From Amycolatopsis benzoatilytica AK 16/65 (GTDB lineage Bacteria; Actinomycetota; Actinomycetes; Mycobacteriales; Pseudonocardiaceae), in assembly GCF_000383915.1 (NCBI RefSeq), contig NZ_KB912942.1, positions 3,779,795 to 3,843,794 of the forward strand: 64,000 nt of DNA, read 5' to 3'. Shown here in pieces: positions 45,301 through 53,788 of this stretch (position 1 is its first letter; every line of letters starts with the position of its first letter). The notes beneath the pieces were generated by a model, which ran no database searches, was not told where the DNA came from, and saw nothing but the letters and a program-made list of their open reading frames with translations. Both the position numbers and the translations under genes were made by a program.

Positions 45301-46780
45301 TGACTTCGTCGACGAGCGTGCGGTCGACCGCGTCGTCCGGGAACTGGGCGAGCAAACCGACGCTGTCGACGAACTGGGCGCTCTCGAATCCGACCTCCGC
45401 GTCGGCCAGCGCGGTCTTCAGCGCCCGGGCGAACCGGCGCTGTCCGGTGTTCGGCTCCCCGATCAGCAGGACGAGCGGGTTCGGCTGCTTCGAGCCTTCC
45501 GACCTCCTGGCTTCTTCGCGCCGTTCCCAGGCCGCGTACGCCGCTTGCCAGGCCGCGTACTGCTGCTCGTAGTAGGAGTACGCGCGCTCGTACTCCTCTT
45601 GCCCGCGCCGGTCGTTGTTGCGCTGCTTCATCCGGTTGCCCGCGGCGAGCAGGTCGAGCGTGACCGATCGGCTGTGCCGGGCCATGTCGTCCAGCACGCC
45701 ACCGCGCTGCCCGTTCGACTCCGGCGGGGCCGGCGGCACCGGCTCGACCGGAGCCGGTTCGCCGGGACCGTTCGCGGTGCCGTGCCGGGTCGCGTCCGCC
45801 CAGGCGATCACTCGGACGGCGTTCGCCAGGAACGCGGTCGCCGAATCCGGACCGCAGACGAAAGCGCCGGTCCGGCCCAGGTTCTCCACCCGGGCAGGCG
45901 GCGTGCCTTGCCGGGCCGGTCCGGCTGGCGGCGGTCCGCCCGCGGAAGCCGGCAACGGCGGCGGACCCGCCGGAGCCGTCGAGGCCGGCGGAGGTCCGCC
46001 GGGAGCCGGAGGCAGCGGCGGCGGACCGCTCGGAGCCGGGGGCAACGGCGGCGGACCGCCGGCCGGGAGCGGCGGCGGACTGCCAGCCGGCAGCGGCGGC
46101 GGCTGCGCCGGGACCTGCCCGGACCACGGACCACCCTGCGCTGCCTGCGGACCCTGCGGCGCCTGCGGATAGCCCTGCGGCGGGGTGCCGGGGTAGCCCT
46201 GCGGTGCGGCCGGGAAACCGCCGGGATTGCTTTGCGGGGCCGGATTCTGACCGTAACCGCCCGGGTGGCCGGGCTGCGGGGCCGCCCCGCCGAACCCGCC
46301 TTGCGGACCAGGACCGCCGGAGCGGCCGGGGTTGCCCTGCGGCATCGGCCCGCTGCCGGGGTTGCCCTGCTGCGGGCCGGGACCGCCCGGGTAGCTCTGC
46401 GGCACCGGGCCGGGACCGCCGAAATTCCCTTGCGGCGCAACGGGATACGGCTGCTGCGGCGGGGCTCCGTACCCGGGTTGCGGACCGCCTGGATACCCCT
46501 GCGGCACGCTGTATCCGCCGGTCCCGGGGGCCGGACTGGCTGGGTAGGCCGGGCCGGGGGCAGGGGCGCCTTGGGGAGGCATCAGCTGGGCGGCCGCCCG
46601 GTAGTTCGGGTCGGCGGGCGGTTGCGCGGACAGCCAGCTCCCGTTCGTCAGCCGGCGCTGCCACTGCTGGCCAGGGGCCAGCTGCCACACCATGCCGTCC
46701 GGCCCGGTCAGCACCGCCGTGCGGCCGGCCGCCGCCTCGGACTGCGCGGCTTGGAATGCGTCCCATCCTGCGCGCGTCAT
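42332..46780 (-). CDS. Giant CbbX/SpoVK-type protein with four AAA modules
   Basis: A 1482-residue cytoplasmic protein. Residues 1-55 form a small Trp-rich domain (MVWQLAPGQQWQRRLTNGSW). A Pro/Gly/Gln-rich linker (about 55-330) follows. Module 1 (P-loop position near 437) has GEPNTGQRR without the Walker lysine. Modules 2-4 (P-loops near 703, 982 and 1263) each have GNPGTAKTTV, a Walker B of LFLDEAYNL type, and IPRGRGFANGRSARG or a close variant at the arginine-finger/sensor end. The spacing is about 280 residues. CbbX relatives remodel Rubisco or act in sporulation or ESX secretion (EccA); this role is unknown. It ends against a hairpin repeat and has no obvious operon partner. Confidence 0.85.
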   Translation of the reverse strand: MTRAGWDAFQAAQSEAAAGRTAVLTGPDGMVWQLAPGQQWQRRLTNGSWLSAQPPADPNYRAAAQLMPPQGAPAPGPAYPASPAPGTGGYSVPQGYPGGPQPGYGAPPQQPYPVAPQGNFGGPGPVPQSYPGGPGPQQGNPGSGPMPQGNPGRSGGPGPQGGFGGAAPQPGHPGGYGQNPAPQSNPGGFPAAPQGYPGTPPQGYPQAPQGPQAAQGGPWSGQVPAQPPPLPAGSPPPLPAGGPPPLPPAPSGPPPLPPAPGGPPPASTAPAGPPPLPASAGGPPPAGPARQGTPPARVENLGRTGAFVCGPDSATAFLANAVRVIAWADATRHGTANGPGEPAPVEPVPPAPPESNGQRGGVLDDMARHSRSVTLDLLAAGNRMKQRNNDRRGQEEYERAYSYYEQQYAAWQAAYAAWERREEARRSEGSKQPNPLVLLIGEPNTGQRRFARALKTALADAEVGFESAQFVDSVGLLAQFPDDAVDRTLVDEVNRIDDGGSGLMLAERADAFFEKDAGATVRQLRAYSRDQESCRLIILAGTEKMLETLAVEAPDLVAASLQYRLARFDRPAEAAALLDALAWERSFGLPPDVRDRLAALVKEPEATAVEAMLDAASRQAITRGATPGSRIQLTHQDIEPLVAAVGKRGGQSIEELLAELDAMIGLAAVKERVRSLTSEMAIDARRRESGMKVAVRSRHLLLTGNPGTAKTTVARLLGKVYQALGVLPKGHVVEVTRTDLVGEYLGETSQKTRAVVQRAAGGVLFLDEAYNLMTEKDDQFGKEAVAELLVQMENHREDLVVFAAGYPKEMDAFLEANSGLRSRFAGVIDFPDYSNDELAQIFAVMAKGQGYRLAPDLLDALPEAVRRIPRGRGFANGRSARGLLETAIAKQSTRLTSGDVSDADLVTLVGADLPAPGEAGVGAIDDAGPRRSLDELLAELDGMIGLNSVKQRVRSMVDEMAVDQRRRDAGMKVAVRSRHLLFTGNPGTAKTTVSRLVGQIYRELGVLPSGHLVEVGRADLVAEYAGGTAPKTREVCERASGGVLFIDEAYNLVKDENDSMGQEAVTELLVQMENHRDDLVVFVAGYPKQMDEFLEANPGLRSRFSGRIEFPDYSNDELAKIFEVMAKGLGYQLSEDLQAVLPEAVRRIPRGRGFANGRSARGMLEAAISKQSSRLAAAPDTPADQLGTLVAADLAAESGVAVTDEAGPRRGLDDLMAELDGMIGLDEVKAQVRSLVAETRLDARRRKAGLPVGARSRHLVFTGNPGTAKTTVARLMGQLYRELGVLPSGHLVEVARPDLVGEYIGQTAPKTRDVCERAIGGLLFIDEAYNLVQTYSNNSDFGTEAVAELLVQMENHREDLIVIAAGYPADMDRFLDANAGLRSRFGATVHFADYTNEQLAEIFTSMAGKQGYRLDPELTEALPGFIAGIDRGTGFANGRSARGLLERAIRSQAMRLAGPDVDLEALDDTELTMLTVADVAAA

Positions 46781-46936
46781 GAAAGCCCGCTCCCCCTCAC
46801 GTCCCCTCGGCAGCCCGCCTGCCGCCGCCTCATTGTGCCCAATCCGGGACAGCGAGCGAGCACCTGCCGCCGGTGTCGTCCGGTATGTCTCGGATGATCG
46901 ATTCGGTCTGGGGGCCGCGCACCGCGCCGGGCCGGC

Positions 46937-48985
46937 TCACCACTTCAGGCTGCGCTTCAGCTCGGGGACCGCGATCGGCGCGAGCGTCGTGTTGAACGTC
47001 GCGGACGGATGGTTGTCGTCCATGTACACCAGCACGTTCCCGACCACCGCGCGGCAGTTCTTCTCGTCGCAGTAGTAGTCGGTGAAGTCCAGGAACGTGA
47101 CGTTGTCCGGGACGTCGTCGATCTTCTCGTACGCCGGGGTCGCGGCGATCGCGGCCGGCCGCGGCACCGAACACGCCGGGTCGGTCGGGCTCTTCTCGGC
47201 GACGCAGCTGGCCATGTTGAACGTGTAGCGCGGGTTGTCGCGCACGCCCACCACCGGGATGCCCGCCTTGTCCAAGGTCGACCAGACGTCGAGAAAGCCC
47301 GCCGGCGTCTTCTCGTGCGGGCCGGGCTTGGCGTTGATCGTGCTCAGCACGACGACCGCGTCCGGCCGGGTCTCGAGCAGTTCGTCGGTCACCGCCTTGT
47401 TCCAGGCGACGCAGCCCGGGTCGCCCGGCATCAGGTCGGAACCGGCCGAGTACGGGCAGGCGCCCTTCAGCATGGTCTTGATCTGCCAGCCGTCGGAGAC
47501 GATCGCGGGACGGAACGTCGCCAGGTACTGCTGGATGTGCGAATCCCCGACCAGCACGACGCTCTTGGTCGGCGGCCCTTCCGGGTCCTCGGTGCAGATC
47601 TGCAGCTCCTTGTTGCGCGGCGACGTCGAGCACTGGTCTTTCGAGCTGCGGGCCCAGTCGTCGGCGAGCTTCACGGTGGGCGGCACGATCGACGGGGCCG
47701 GCCCGCCGCGGTAGACATACCCCTGCGCGTGCGCGACCGCGCCCGGGTGGTCCGGGTCGCCGACAGCGATCTCGAAGTTCGCCCGCGTGCTGCTCACGCC
47801 CTGCCAGACCCCGCTCGCGACCAGCACCGGGGCGAGCGCGAGGACGCCGAACCGGTAGGCGCCCGACGGCTTGACGGCGCCGATCGCCGACAGCCGGACC
47901 GGGTTTTCGATGAGGTGGTAGGTCACGATCGCCAGCAGGAACGACACGCCGACGACGAACGTCCCGCCGAGCAGGCCGACCGCCGGCCGGTCGCGGGCGA
48001 CCAGGTAGAACACCAGTACCGGCCAGTGCCAGAGGTAGAGCGAGAAGCTCAGGTTCCCGACGTAGTTCATGGACTTCGAGCTGAGCCAACGGTCCGCGCC
48101 GAGCGCGCTCTCGGTCTGGCCCGCCATCAGCACCAGGCCCGCCGCGACGGTCGGCCACAGCGCGATCCAGCCGGGGAACGAGCGGTCGACGTCGAGCAGC
48201 GCACCGCACAGCACGATCCCGGCTACGCCCGCCCAGCCGAGCACGATCCGCAGCAGCCGGGGCAGCGCGACCGCGTCGATGAACATCGCCAGCAGCCCGC
48301 CGAGCGCGAACTCCCAGACCCGGGTCAGGCCGTGGAAGTAGGCCAGCGGCTGGTCCGCCGAGGTCAGGTAGACCGAATAGGCCAGCGACGAGACGAACAG
48401 CAACCCCAGCACGAGGTTCACGGTGCGCCGCAACGACCAGCCGAGCCTGCGCACCAGCAGGCCGAGACCGGCGAACAACAGCGGCCAGAGGAGGTAGAAC
48501 TGGCCCTGGATGGACAGCGACCAGAAGTGCTGCACCAGGCTCGCGCTGTTGTGCTGCGCGAAGTAGTCCACCGAATCGGACGCGAGCTGCCAGTTCTCGT
48601 AGAACAGCGCCGCCGCGACGACCTCGCGGATGGTCTGGAACCAGCGGTCCTGCGGCAGCAGGAACTGCGACACGACCACGATCGTCAGCAGGACGGTCAT
48701 CGCGGCCGGGAAGAGCCGCTTGATCATCCGTCCCCAGGTGGCGCGCAGCTCGATCCGGCCGCGCAGCAGCGCCCGGTACACCTGGCCGGTGATCAGGAAC
48801 CCGGAGATCAGGAAGAAGATGTCGAGTCCGCCGGAGATCCGGTCGAACCACACGTGGTAGACCACGACCAGCACCGACGCCAGCGCGCGCACGCCCTGCA
48901 GTTCGGGGCGGAACCGGGCCCTGGCGGCCGGGCCGGCCGGCGGTTTGCCGGGTCGCTCCGGGGCGGCCACGGTGCTACCGGACAT
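46937..48985 (-). CDS. Membrane acyltransferase with SGNH domain (OafA/YrhL type)
   Basis: A 682-residue protein. The N-terminal acyltransferase-3 domain has about eleven helices and the catalytic His in VVYHVWFDRISGG; FRPELQGVRALA starts the domain. The extracytoplasmic SGNH hydrolase domain (about 430-682) carries VLVGDSHIQQYL (Ser), the Asn-containing block VLSTINAKPG and the final DxxH motif DDNHPSATF. Such fusions O-acetylate polysaccharides, peptidoglycan or secondary metabolites. It diverges from argA; a minus-strand TATAGCT at 49052-49058 is a candidate -10. Confidence 0.9.
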   Translation of the reverse strand: MSGSTVAAPERPGKPPAGPAARARFRPELQGVRALASVLVVVYHVWFDRISGGLDIFFLISGFLITGQVYRALLRGRIELRATWGRMIKRLFPAAMTVLLTIVVVSQFLLPQDRWFQTIREVVAAALFYENWQLASDSVDYFAQHNSASLVQHFWSLSIQGQFYLLWPLLFAGLGLLVRRLGWSLRRTVNLVLGLLFVSSLAYSVYLTSADQPLAYFHGLTRVWEFALGGLLAMFIDAVALPRLLRIVLGWAGVAGIVLCGALLDVDRSFPGWIALWPTVAAGLVLMAGQTESALGADRWLSSKSMNYVGNLSFSLYLWHWPVLVFYLVARDRPAVGLLGGTFVVGVSFLLAIVTYHLIENPVRLSAIGAVKPSGAYRFGVLALAPVLVASGVWQGVSSTRANFEIAVGDPDHPGAVAHAQGYVYRGGPAPSIVPPTVKLADDWARSSKDQCSTSPRNKELQICTEDPEGPPTKSVVLVGDSHIQQYLATFRPAIVSDGWQIKTMLKGACPYSAGSDLMPGDPGCVAWNKAVTDELLETRPDAVVVLSTINAKPGPHEKTPAGFLDVWSTLDKAGIPVVGVRDNPRYTFNMASCVAEKSPTDPACSVPRPAAIAATPAYEKIDDVPDNVTFLDFTDYYCDEKNCRAVVGNVLVYMDDNHPSATFNTTLAPIAVPELKRSLKW

Positions 48986-49123
48986 GCGCTGTTCCCCTCC
49001 CGACGGCCGGCAGCCGCCGGCGCGGGCGGCTACGGGTCATGTGCGCCCATTAGCTATACGTGACATCCCGGGCCGCAACGCACCCGGGGGTCCCCGACAC
49101 TCTTGCCCAGCCGCGGCGGTCGT

Positions 49124-49136
49124 TAATCTTGGCCGG
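49124..49136 (+). promoter_or_regulatory. -10 box of leaderless argA
   Basis: TAATCT (49124-49129) ends 7 nt before the GTG of argA, with CTTGCC about 16 nt upstream as a possible -35. No Shine-Dalgarno precedes the GTG, so the transcript is probably leaderless. Confidence 0.5.
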
Positions 49137-49661
49137 GTGTCCCCCGAAGCCCGACCGCCGTCCGTCCGCCGCGCGCGGATCGCCGACGTCCGCAAGATCA
49201 AGGCCCTGGTCGATTCCGACGCGGGGCGGGTGCTCCTGGAAAAGGACCTGGTCACGCTTTACGAGGCGGTGCAGGAGTTCTGGGTGGTGACCGACGAGCG
49301 GGAAGGTTCGGCCGACGTGCTCGGCGCGGCCGCCCTGCACGTGCTGTGGGAGGACATCGGCGAACTTCGCACCGTGGTGGTCGACAAGGCGGCCCGCGGC
49401 CGCGGGATCGGCCACGCGCTGGTCGGACGGCTCGTCGAAGAAGCCCGGGAGCTGGGCTTGAAGCGGCTGTTCGTGCTCACCTTCGAGACGTCGTTCTTCT
49501 CCGGGCACGGGTTCGTGGAGATCGACGGCGCGCCGGTGTCGCACGAGGTGTACGAGGAGATGCGGCGCTCGCTCGACCCGGGCGTGGCGGAGTTCCTCGA
49601 CCTGCCGTACGTGAAGCCGAACACGCTCGGCAATTCGCGGATGCTGCTCGAGTTCTCCTGA
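49137..49661 (+). CDS. argA: Amino-acid (glutamate) N-acetyltransferase ArgA
   Basis: A 174-residue GNAT protein like the mycobacterial ArgA (Rv2747 type), which starts arginine synthesis by acetylating L-glutamate and lacks the kinase-like domain of the E. coli enzyme. Signature blocks are VRRARIADVRKIKALVD, LRTVVVDKAARGRGIGHALV (acetyl-CoA loop) and KRLFVLTFETSFFSGHGF. Its place between pgsA/clgR and ftsK matches mycobacteria, which supports the assignment over a generic GNAT. Confidence 0.88.
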   Translation: MSPEARPPSVRRARIADVRKIKALVDSDAGRVLLEKDLVTLYEAVQEFWVVTDEREGSADVLGAAALHVLWEDIGELRTVVVDKAARGRGIGHALVGRLVEEARELGLKRLFVLTFETSFFSGHGFVEIDGAPVSHEVYEEMRRSLDPGVAEFLDLPYVKPNTLGNSRMLLEFS

Positions 49662-49691
49662 GGGCCGAGGCGGTTCTCCCGTCCTCGACCA

Positions 49692-50096
49692 TTACGAGAC
49701 GCGCAGCGTGACCCGGGTCCCGTCCGGGCTGACGCCGGCCAGCTTGACAGTCGTGCCCGCGAAATTCGCCTCGTGCGGGCCCGGCCGGTCGGTGTGCAGC
49801 TGGACCGTCGTGTGCTCGCCGCGGCCCGGCTCGGTCAGGACCAGCGCGACGACCGCGTCGCCGGCGACGAAACATTGCCGGCCCGGGCGGCAGCGCGAAT
49901 CCGACACCAGGCCCCGGTAGCGCACCGTCAAGTCCCGCCCGGCGACGTGGACCTCCTGGCCGGTCCTGAGCACCGCGTCGCGGCCCGGCTCGGCCGTCGG
50001 GGGCGGCGGCTGCTGGGCGAGGGCTACTGAACCGCCGGCACACCCGGCCAGCGTCGCGGCTGCCGCGACGCCCACTGCGAGTTTCCTGAAGTCCAT
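49692..50096 (-). CDS. Small putative lipoprotein
   Basis: A 134-residue exported protein with the lipobox TLAGC (Cys at about 19) after a short signal sequence MDFRKLAVGVAAAA. The mature part is beta-rich with a Cys pair in SRCRPGRQCFVAGD, which could form a disulfide. No named family is recognised. It converges on argA with a 30-nt gap and lies 43 nt past the ftsK stop side. Confidence 0.75.
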   Translation of the reverse strand: MDFRKLAVGVAAAATLAGCAGGSVALAQQPPPPTAEPGRDAVLRTGQEVHVAGRDLTVRYRGLVSDSRCRPGRQCFVAGDAVVALVLTEPGRGEHTTVQLHTDRPGPHEANFAGTTVKLAGVSPDGTRVTLRVS

Positions 50097-50139
50097 GCTT
50101 CCCGGACGGCCCGGCCGGGCCGTCCGGTTGCACCGCGGC

Positions 50140-52731
50140 TCAGAAGTCTTCGTCCTCGCCGCCGGCCGGTGCGCCGCCCGCGTCGGAGCCGCCGCGGATC
50201 ATGAACAGCACCGACTCCAGTTCCTCCGGCTTGATCAGCACGTCGCGGGCCTTCGAGCCCTCGGACGGGCCGACCACGCCGCGGCTTTCCAGCAGGTCCA
50301 TCAGCCGGCCCGCCTTGGCGAAGCCGACCCGCAGCTTGCGCTGCAGCATCGACGTGGACCCGAACTGCGACGTGACGATCAGCTCGGCGGCCTGCAGCAG
50401 GACGTCGAGGTCGTCGCCGATGTCCGCGTCGATCTCCTTCTTCTCGCCGGCCTTGGCGCTGGTGACGCCGTCGTTGTAGTCCGGCTGCGCCTGTTCCTTG
50501 GCGAAGTTGACGACCGCGGCGATCTCTTCGTCGCCTACGAACGCGCCCTGGATGCGGACCGGTTTCCCGGCCCCCATCGGCAGGTAGAGCGCGTCGCCCA
50601 TGCCGATCAGTTTCTCCGCGCCCGGCTGGTCGAGGATGACCCGCGAGTCGGTGAGCGACGAGGTGGCGAACGCGAGCCGCGAGGGCACGTTCGTCTTGAT
50701 CAGGCCGGTGACCACGTCGACCGACGGCCGCTGGGTCGCGAGCACCAGGTGGATGCCGGCGGCGCGGGCCTTCTGGGTGATCCGGACGATCGCGTCCTCG
50801 ACGTCGCGGGGCGCGGTCATCATCAGGTCGGCCAGCTCGTCGACGATCGCCATGATGTACGGGTAGGGCTGGTAGACGCGTTCGCTGCCGGGCGGCGCGG
50901 TGATGTCGCCGGAGCGCACCTTGGCGTTGAAGTCGTCGATGTGCCGGACCCGGTTGGCCTGCATGTCCTGATACCGCTGCTCCATCTCCTCCACCAGCCA
51001 GGCCAGCGCGGCGGCGGCCTTCTTCGGCTGGGTGATGATGGGCGTGATCAGGTGCGGGATGCCCTCGTACGGCGTCAGCTCGACCATCTTCGGGTCGATC
51101 AGGATCATCCGGCACTCGTCCGGCGTCGCCCGGGCCAGCAGCGACACCAGCATCGAGTTCACGAAACTGGATTTACCGGAGCCAGTGGAACCGGCCACCA
51201 GCAAGTGCGGCATCTTCGTCAGGTTCGCGGTGACGAACTCGCCCTCGATGTCCTTGCCCAGCCCGATCAGCATCGGGTGGTTGTCCCGGACGGTGGACGG
51301 CGCGCGCAGCACGTCGCCGAGGCGCACCATCTCGCGGTCGGAGTTCGGCACCTCGATGCCGACCGCGGACTTGCCCGGGATCGGCGCGAGCAGCCGGACG
51401 TTGTCGGTCGCCACCGCGTAGGCGATGTTCTTGGTCAGCGCGGTGATCTTCTCGACCTTCACGCCTGGGCCGAGCTCGACCTCGTACCGGGTGACCGTCG
51501 GGCCCCGGGTGAAGCCGGTGACTTGCGCGTCGACGTTGAACTGCTCGAGGACGCCGGTGATCGCCTCGATCATCTGGTCGTTGGCCTTGCTGCGCGACTT
51601 CGGCGCGTCGCCGAGCTTCAGCAGGTCCGGCGGGGGCAGCGCGTAGTCGCCCTCGACCGCGCGGGTGACCGACAGCGCGGGCTCCGGAGCCTTCTTCGGC
51701 TTCTTCTCCGGAATCTCGGCCGGCGGCGCGACCGGCTTCGGCGGCCGGATCGGCATCGCCGGCTCGGCGAGCGCGGCTTCGATGTCGAGCTGCTCGCCTT
51801 CCTGGTCGGACGTAGCTTGCCGGCGGCGCGACGGCTTGCGCAGCCGCACCGGCTTCGGTTCGGCCTCGGGGACCGGGTCCGGCTCGAGTCCGGCTTCCTC
51901 GCCGTCGCCCTCGTACTCGGCCAGTTCGTGCTCGTCGAGGCCCCAGGTGCGCAGGCGGTGCGGGATGTCACGGACCGGAGTGCCGGTGAACACGAGGATG
52001 CCGAACAGCAGCGCGAGGATCAGCAGCGGCACCGCGACCCATGTCGTGACGCCCGCGGTCAGCAGGCCGCCGGAGAACGCGCCGATAATGCCGCCGGCGT
52101 ACATCCGGCCGTCGTTGGTGTCCGGAAGCGCGGTGAAGATGTGCAGCATTCCGAGCACGGCCAGCACGACCAGCACGGTGCCGACGACCATCCGCGGCCG
52201 CACCTCCGGCCTCGGCTCGGACCGCATCAGCGCGACCGCGACCACCACCAGCACCAGCGGCAGGGTGACCGAGCCCGCGCCGAAGACGGTCCGGGCGGCG
52301 ATCTCGACGCCGGTCCCGATCGGCCCGGCCGCCCGCCACCACACGCCGACCGCGGCGACGATGGCCAGCGCGATCAGCCCGAGCGCGAGCCCGTCGCGCC
52401 GGTGTTCGGCTTCCAGCTCCCGGGTGCGCCCGACCGTGCGGGCCAGCGAGCCGAGCCCCTTCGCAGCGAGGTTCCAGGCGCCGCGGACGCCGCGGCCGAA
52501 CGCGCCGGTCGAGCTCGTGCGCTTCGCGGGCCTGCGGGCGGAGCTGCGGGGCCGGGCGGAGGAGCCGCCTCGGGACGAGCCCGACCGGGAGGACGATGCC
52601 CTGGTCGAGCCGCCTTTCGACGACCTGCTGGCAGCACCGGCCCGGGACTTCGCCGGCGTACGCGAACTGCGCGCCGGTGCCTTCCCGCCGCTTCCTGCCG
52701 TGCTCCGCTTCCTTGTCGCCGACCCAGCCAT
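50140..52731 (-). CDS. ftsK: DNA translocase FtsK
   Basis: An 863-residue FtsK/SpoIIIE translocase that clears chromosomal DNA from the division septum. A basic Ser/Arg-rich tail (1-85) precedes about four helices (110-260). A Pro/Glu-rich linker (270-370) and the alpha/beta motor follow: Walker A AGSTGSGKSSF, Walker B AIVDELADLMM, VLATQRPSVDV. The gamma winged helix closes the protein (TSMLQRKLRVGFAKAGRLM). The start is ATG at 52731; the open frame upstream of it is unrelated. Confidence 0.96.
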   Translation of the reverse strand: MAGSATRKRSTAGSGGKAPARSSRTPAKSRAGAASRSSKGGSTRASSSRSGSSRGGSSARPRSSARRPAKRTSSTGAFGRGVRGAWNLAAKGLGSLARTVGRTRELEAEHRRDGLALGLIALAIVAAVGVWWRAAGPIGTGVEIAARTVFGAGSVTLPLVLVVVAVALMRSEPRPEVRPRMVVGTVLVVLAVLGMLHIFTALPDTNDGRMYAGGIIGAFSGGLLTAGVTTWVAVPLLILALLFGILVFTGTPVRDIPHRLRTWGLDEHELAEYEGDGEEAGLEPDPVPEAEPKPVRLRKPSRRRQATSDQEGEQLDIEAALAEPAMPIRPPKPVAPPAEIPEKKPKKAPEPALSVTRAVEGDYALPPPDLLKLGDAPKSRSKANDQMIEAITGVLEQFNVDAQVTGFTRGPTVTRYEVELGPGVKVEKITALTKNIAYAVATDNVRLLAPIPGKSAVGIEVPNSDREMVRLGDVLRAPSTVRDNHPMLIGLGKDIEGEFVTANLTKMPHLLVAGSTGSGKSSFVNSMLVSLLARATPDECRMILIDPKMVELTPYEGIPHLITPIITQPKKAAAALAWLVEEMEQRYQDMQANRVRHIDDFNAKVRSGDITAPPGSERVYQPYPYIMAIVDELADLMMTAPRDVEDAIVRITQKARAAGIHLVLATQRPSVDVVTGLIKTNVPSRLAFATSSLTDSRVILDQPGAEKLIGMGDALYLPMGAGKPVRIQGAFVGDEEIAAVVNFAKEQAQPDYNDGVTSAKAGEKKEIDADIGDDLDVLLQAAELIVTSQFGSTSMLQRKLRVGFAKAGRLMDLLESRGVVGPSEGSKARDVLIKPEELESVLFMIRGGSDAGGAPAGGEDEDF

Positions 52732-52914
52732 GTCTCCACGGTAACCGGCGAACCCCGATAGTCCCACGTGCCACTCGCAGCGCACCGGAAACAATCGTCC
52801 CGGGGAGCGTTGTGCGGGGCCGCCGGGAGAGCCCCGTCCCCCGGAGCCCGAGAGCTGCCCGCCGACAGCCGACCGTGCCGCCGGTCCGTCCCGGAAGCAT
52901 GAAATGCTCTGCTC

Positions 52915-53754
52915 ATGTTCGCGCTGCAACAGGACGATGTCCCGGCTCCGCGCCGCGCCCCGGCGATCTGGCGGACGATGCTCAACCTCGACCGCGGGCT
53001 GGTGAACCTCGTCGGGCAGCTCACCGTGACCGGTTCGGTGCCGCGCGAACTGCGCGGCAAGCCGCTGCTGATGGCCGCCAACCACATCGGCGTGTTCGAC
53101 GCCTTCGTGCTCATGGCCGCCTGCAAGCGGATCGGCATCAACCCGCGGTTCATGCTGGCCGGCGGGATCCTGGACGCGCCGGTCATCGGACCGGCGCTGC
53201 GAGTCAGCGGGCACCTGCGGGTGGACCGGAAGGAAGCCGCGGCGCAGGCGACCACCGCGCGGGGCCAGTTCGACGAGGCGGCCGAAGCGCTGCGCACCAC
53301 CCGGGAGCCGATCATCGTCTACCCGGAGGGCCGGATCAGCCACGACCCGGGACTGTGGCCGGAACGAGGCAAAACCGGCGCCGCACGGCTCGCGCTCGCC
53401 GCGGGCGTGCCGGTGATCCCGATCAGCCAGTGGGGCGCGCACGAGGCGGTGTACTGGGGCACCGAAACCGTGAACGGCCCCGGCGACCTGCTCCCGCTGG
53501 TCCGGTCCGGACTCAGCGCCCCGCTGCGCCGGCCGCGGTTCCAGGTGCATTTCGGCGCGCCGGTAGACCTCTCCGGCGTCGAACCGGAGCGACCCGGGGC
53601 GGGCGTGCGCGCGCACGCGAAGATCATGCAGGCGATCACCGACGGGCTGATCCCGCTGCGTCGCCAGGAACCGATCCGGCCGCGCTTCTACGACCCGACC
53701 CGGCCGACCGACACGGTCAGCCCGTGGAAGCCCCGGCGCCAGCCCGGACGGTGA
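52915..53754 (+). CDS. plsC: 1-acyl-glycerol-3-phosphate acyltransferase
   Basis: A 279-residue PlsC-family enzyme that makes phosphatidic acid from lysophosphatidic acid at the membrane. Motif NHIGVFDAF supplies the HX4D catalytic pair, and IIVYPEGRIS is the acyl-phosphate-binding block. Diverges from ftsK. The gene downstream (34 nt) is an unrelated flavodoxin-like gene. Exact acyl acceptor is inferred. Confidence 0.9.
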   Translation: MFALQQDDVPAPRRAPAIWRTMLNLDRGLVNLVGQLTVTGSVPRELRGKPLLMAANHIGVFDAFVLMAACKRIGINPRFMLAGGILDAPVIGPALRVSGHLRVDRKEAAAQATTARGQFDEAAEALRTTREPIIVYPEGRISHDPGLWPERGKTGAARLALAAGVPVIPISQWGAHEAVYWGTETVNGPGDLLPLVRSGLSAPLRRPRFQVHFGAPVDLSGVEPERPGAGVRAHAKIMQAITDGLIPLRRQEPIRPRFYDPTRPTDTVSPWKPRRQPGR

Positions 53755-53788
53755 GACGCTTTCCGTTGCGCAGCTAGGGTCTCGAGGG

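Noticed and set aside
46020..46600. Possible tandem DNA repeat or CRISPR-like array in the N-terminal part of the AAA gene
   Set aside because: The periodicity comes from codons for Pro, Gly and Gln in a low-complexity linker; units are irregular and there are no spacers.
42183..46766. A 1527-codon minus-strand frame overlapping the AAA gene in another phase
   Set aside because: Arg/Pro-rich shadow without motifs; the frame ending at 42332 encodes all the Walker boxes.
41900..46897. A 1665-codon plus-strand open frame opposite the AAA gene
   Set aside because: It is the mirror of a high-G+C coding region; the product is His/Arg/Gln-rich with no domains, while the minus frame has complete AAA motifs.
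50095..52761. An 888-codon plus-strand frame opposite ftsK
   Set aside because: Shadow of ftsK; low-complexity product, no start signal.
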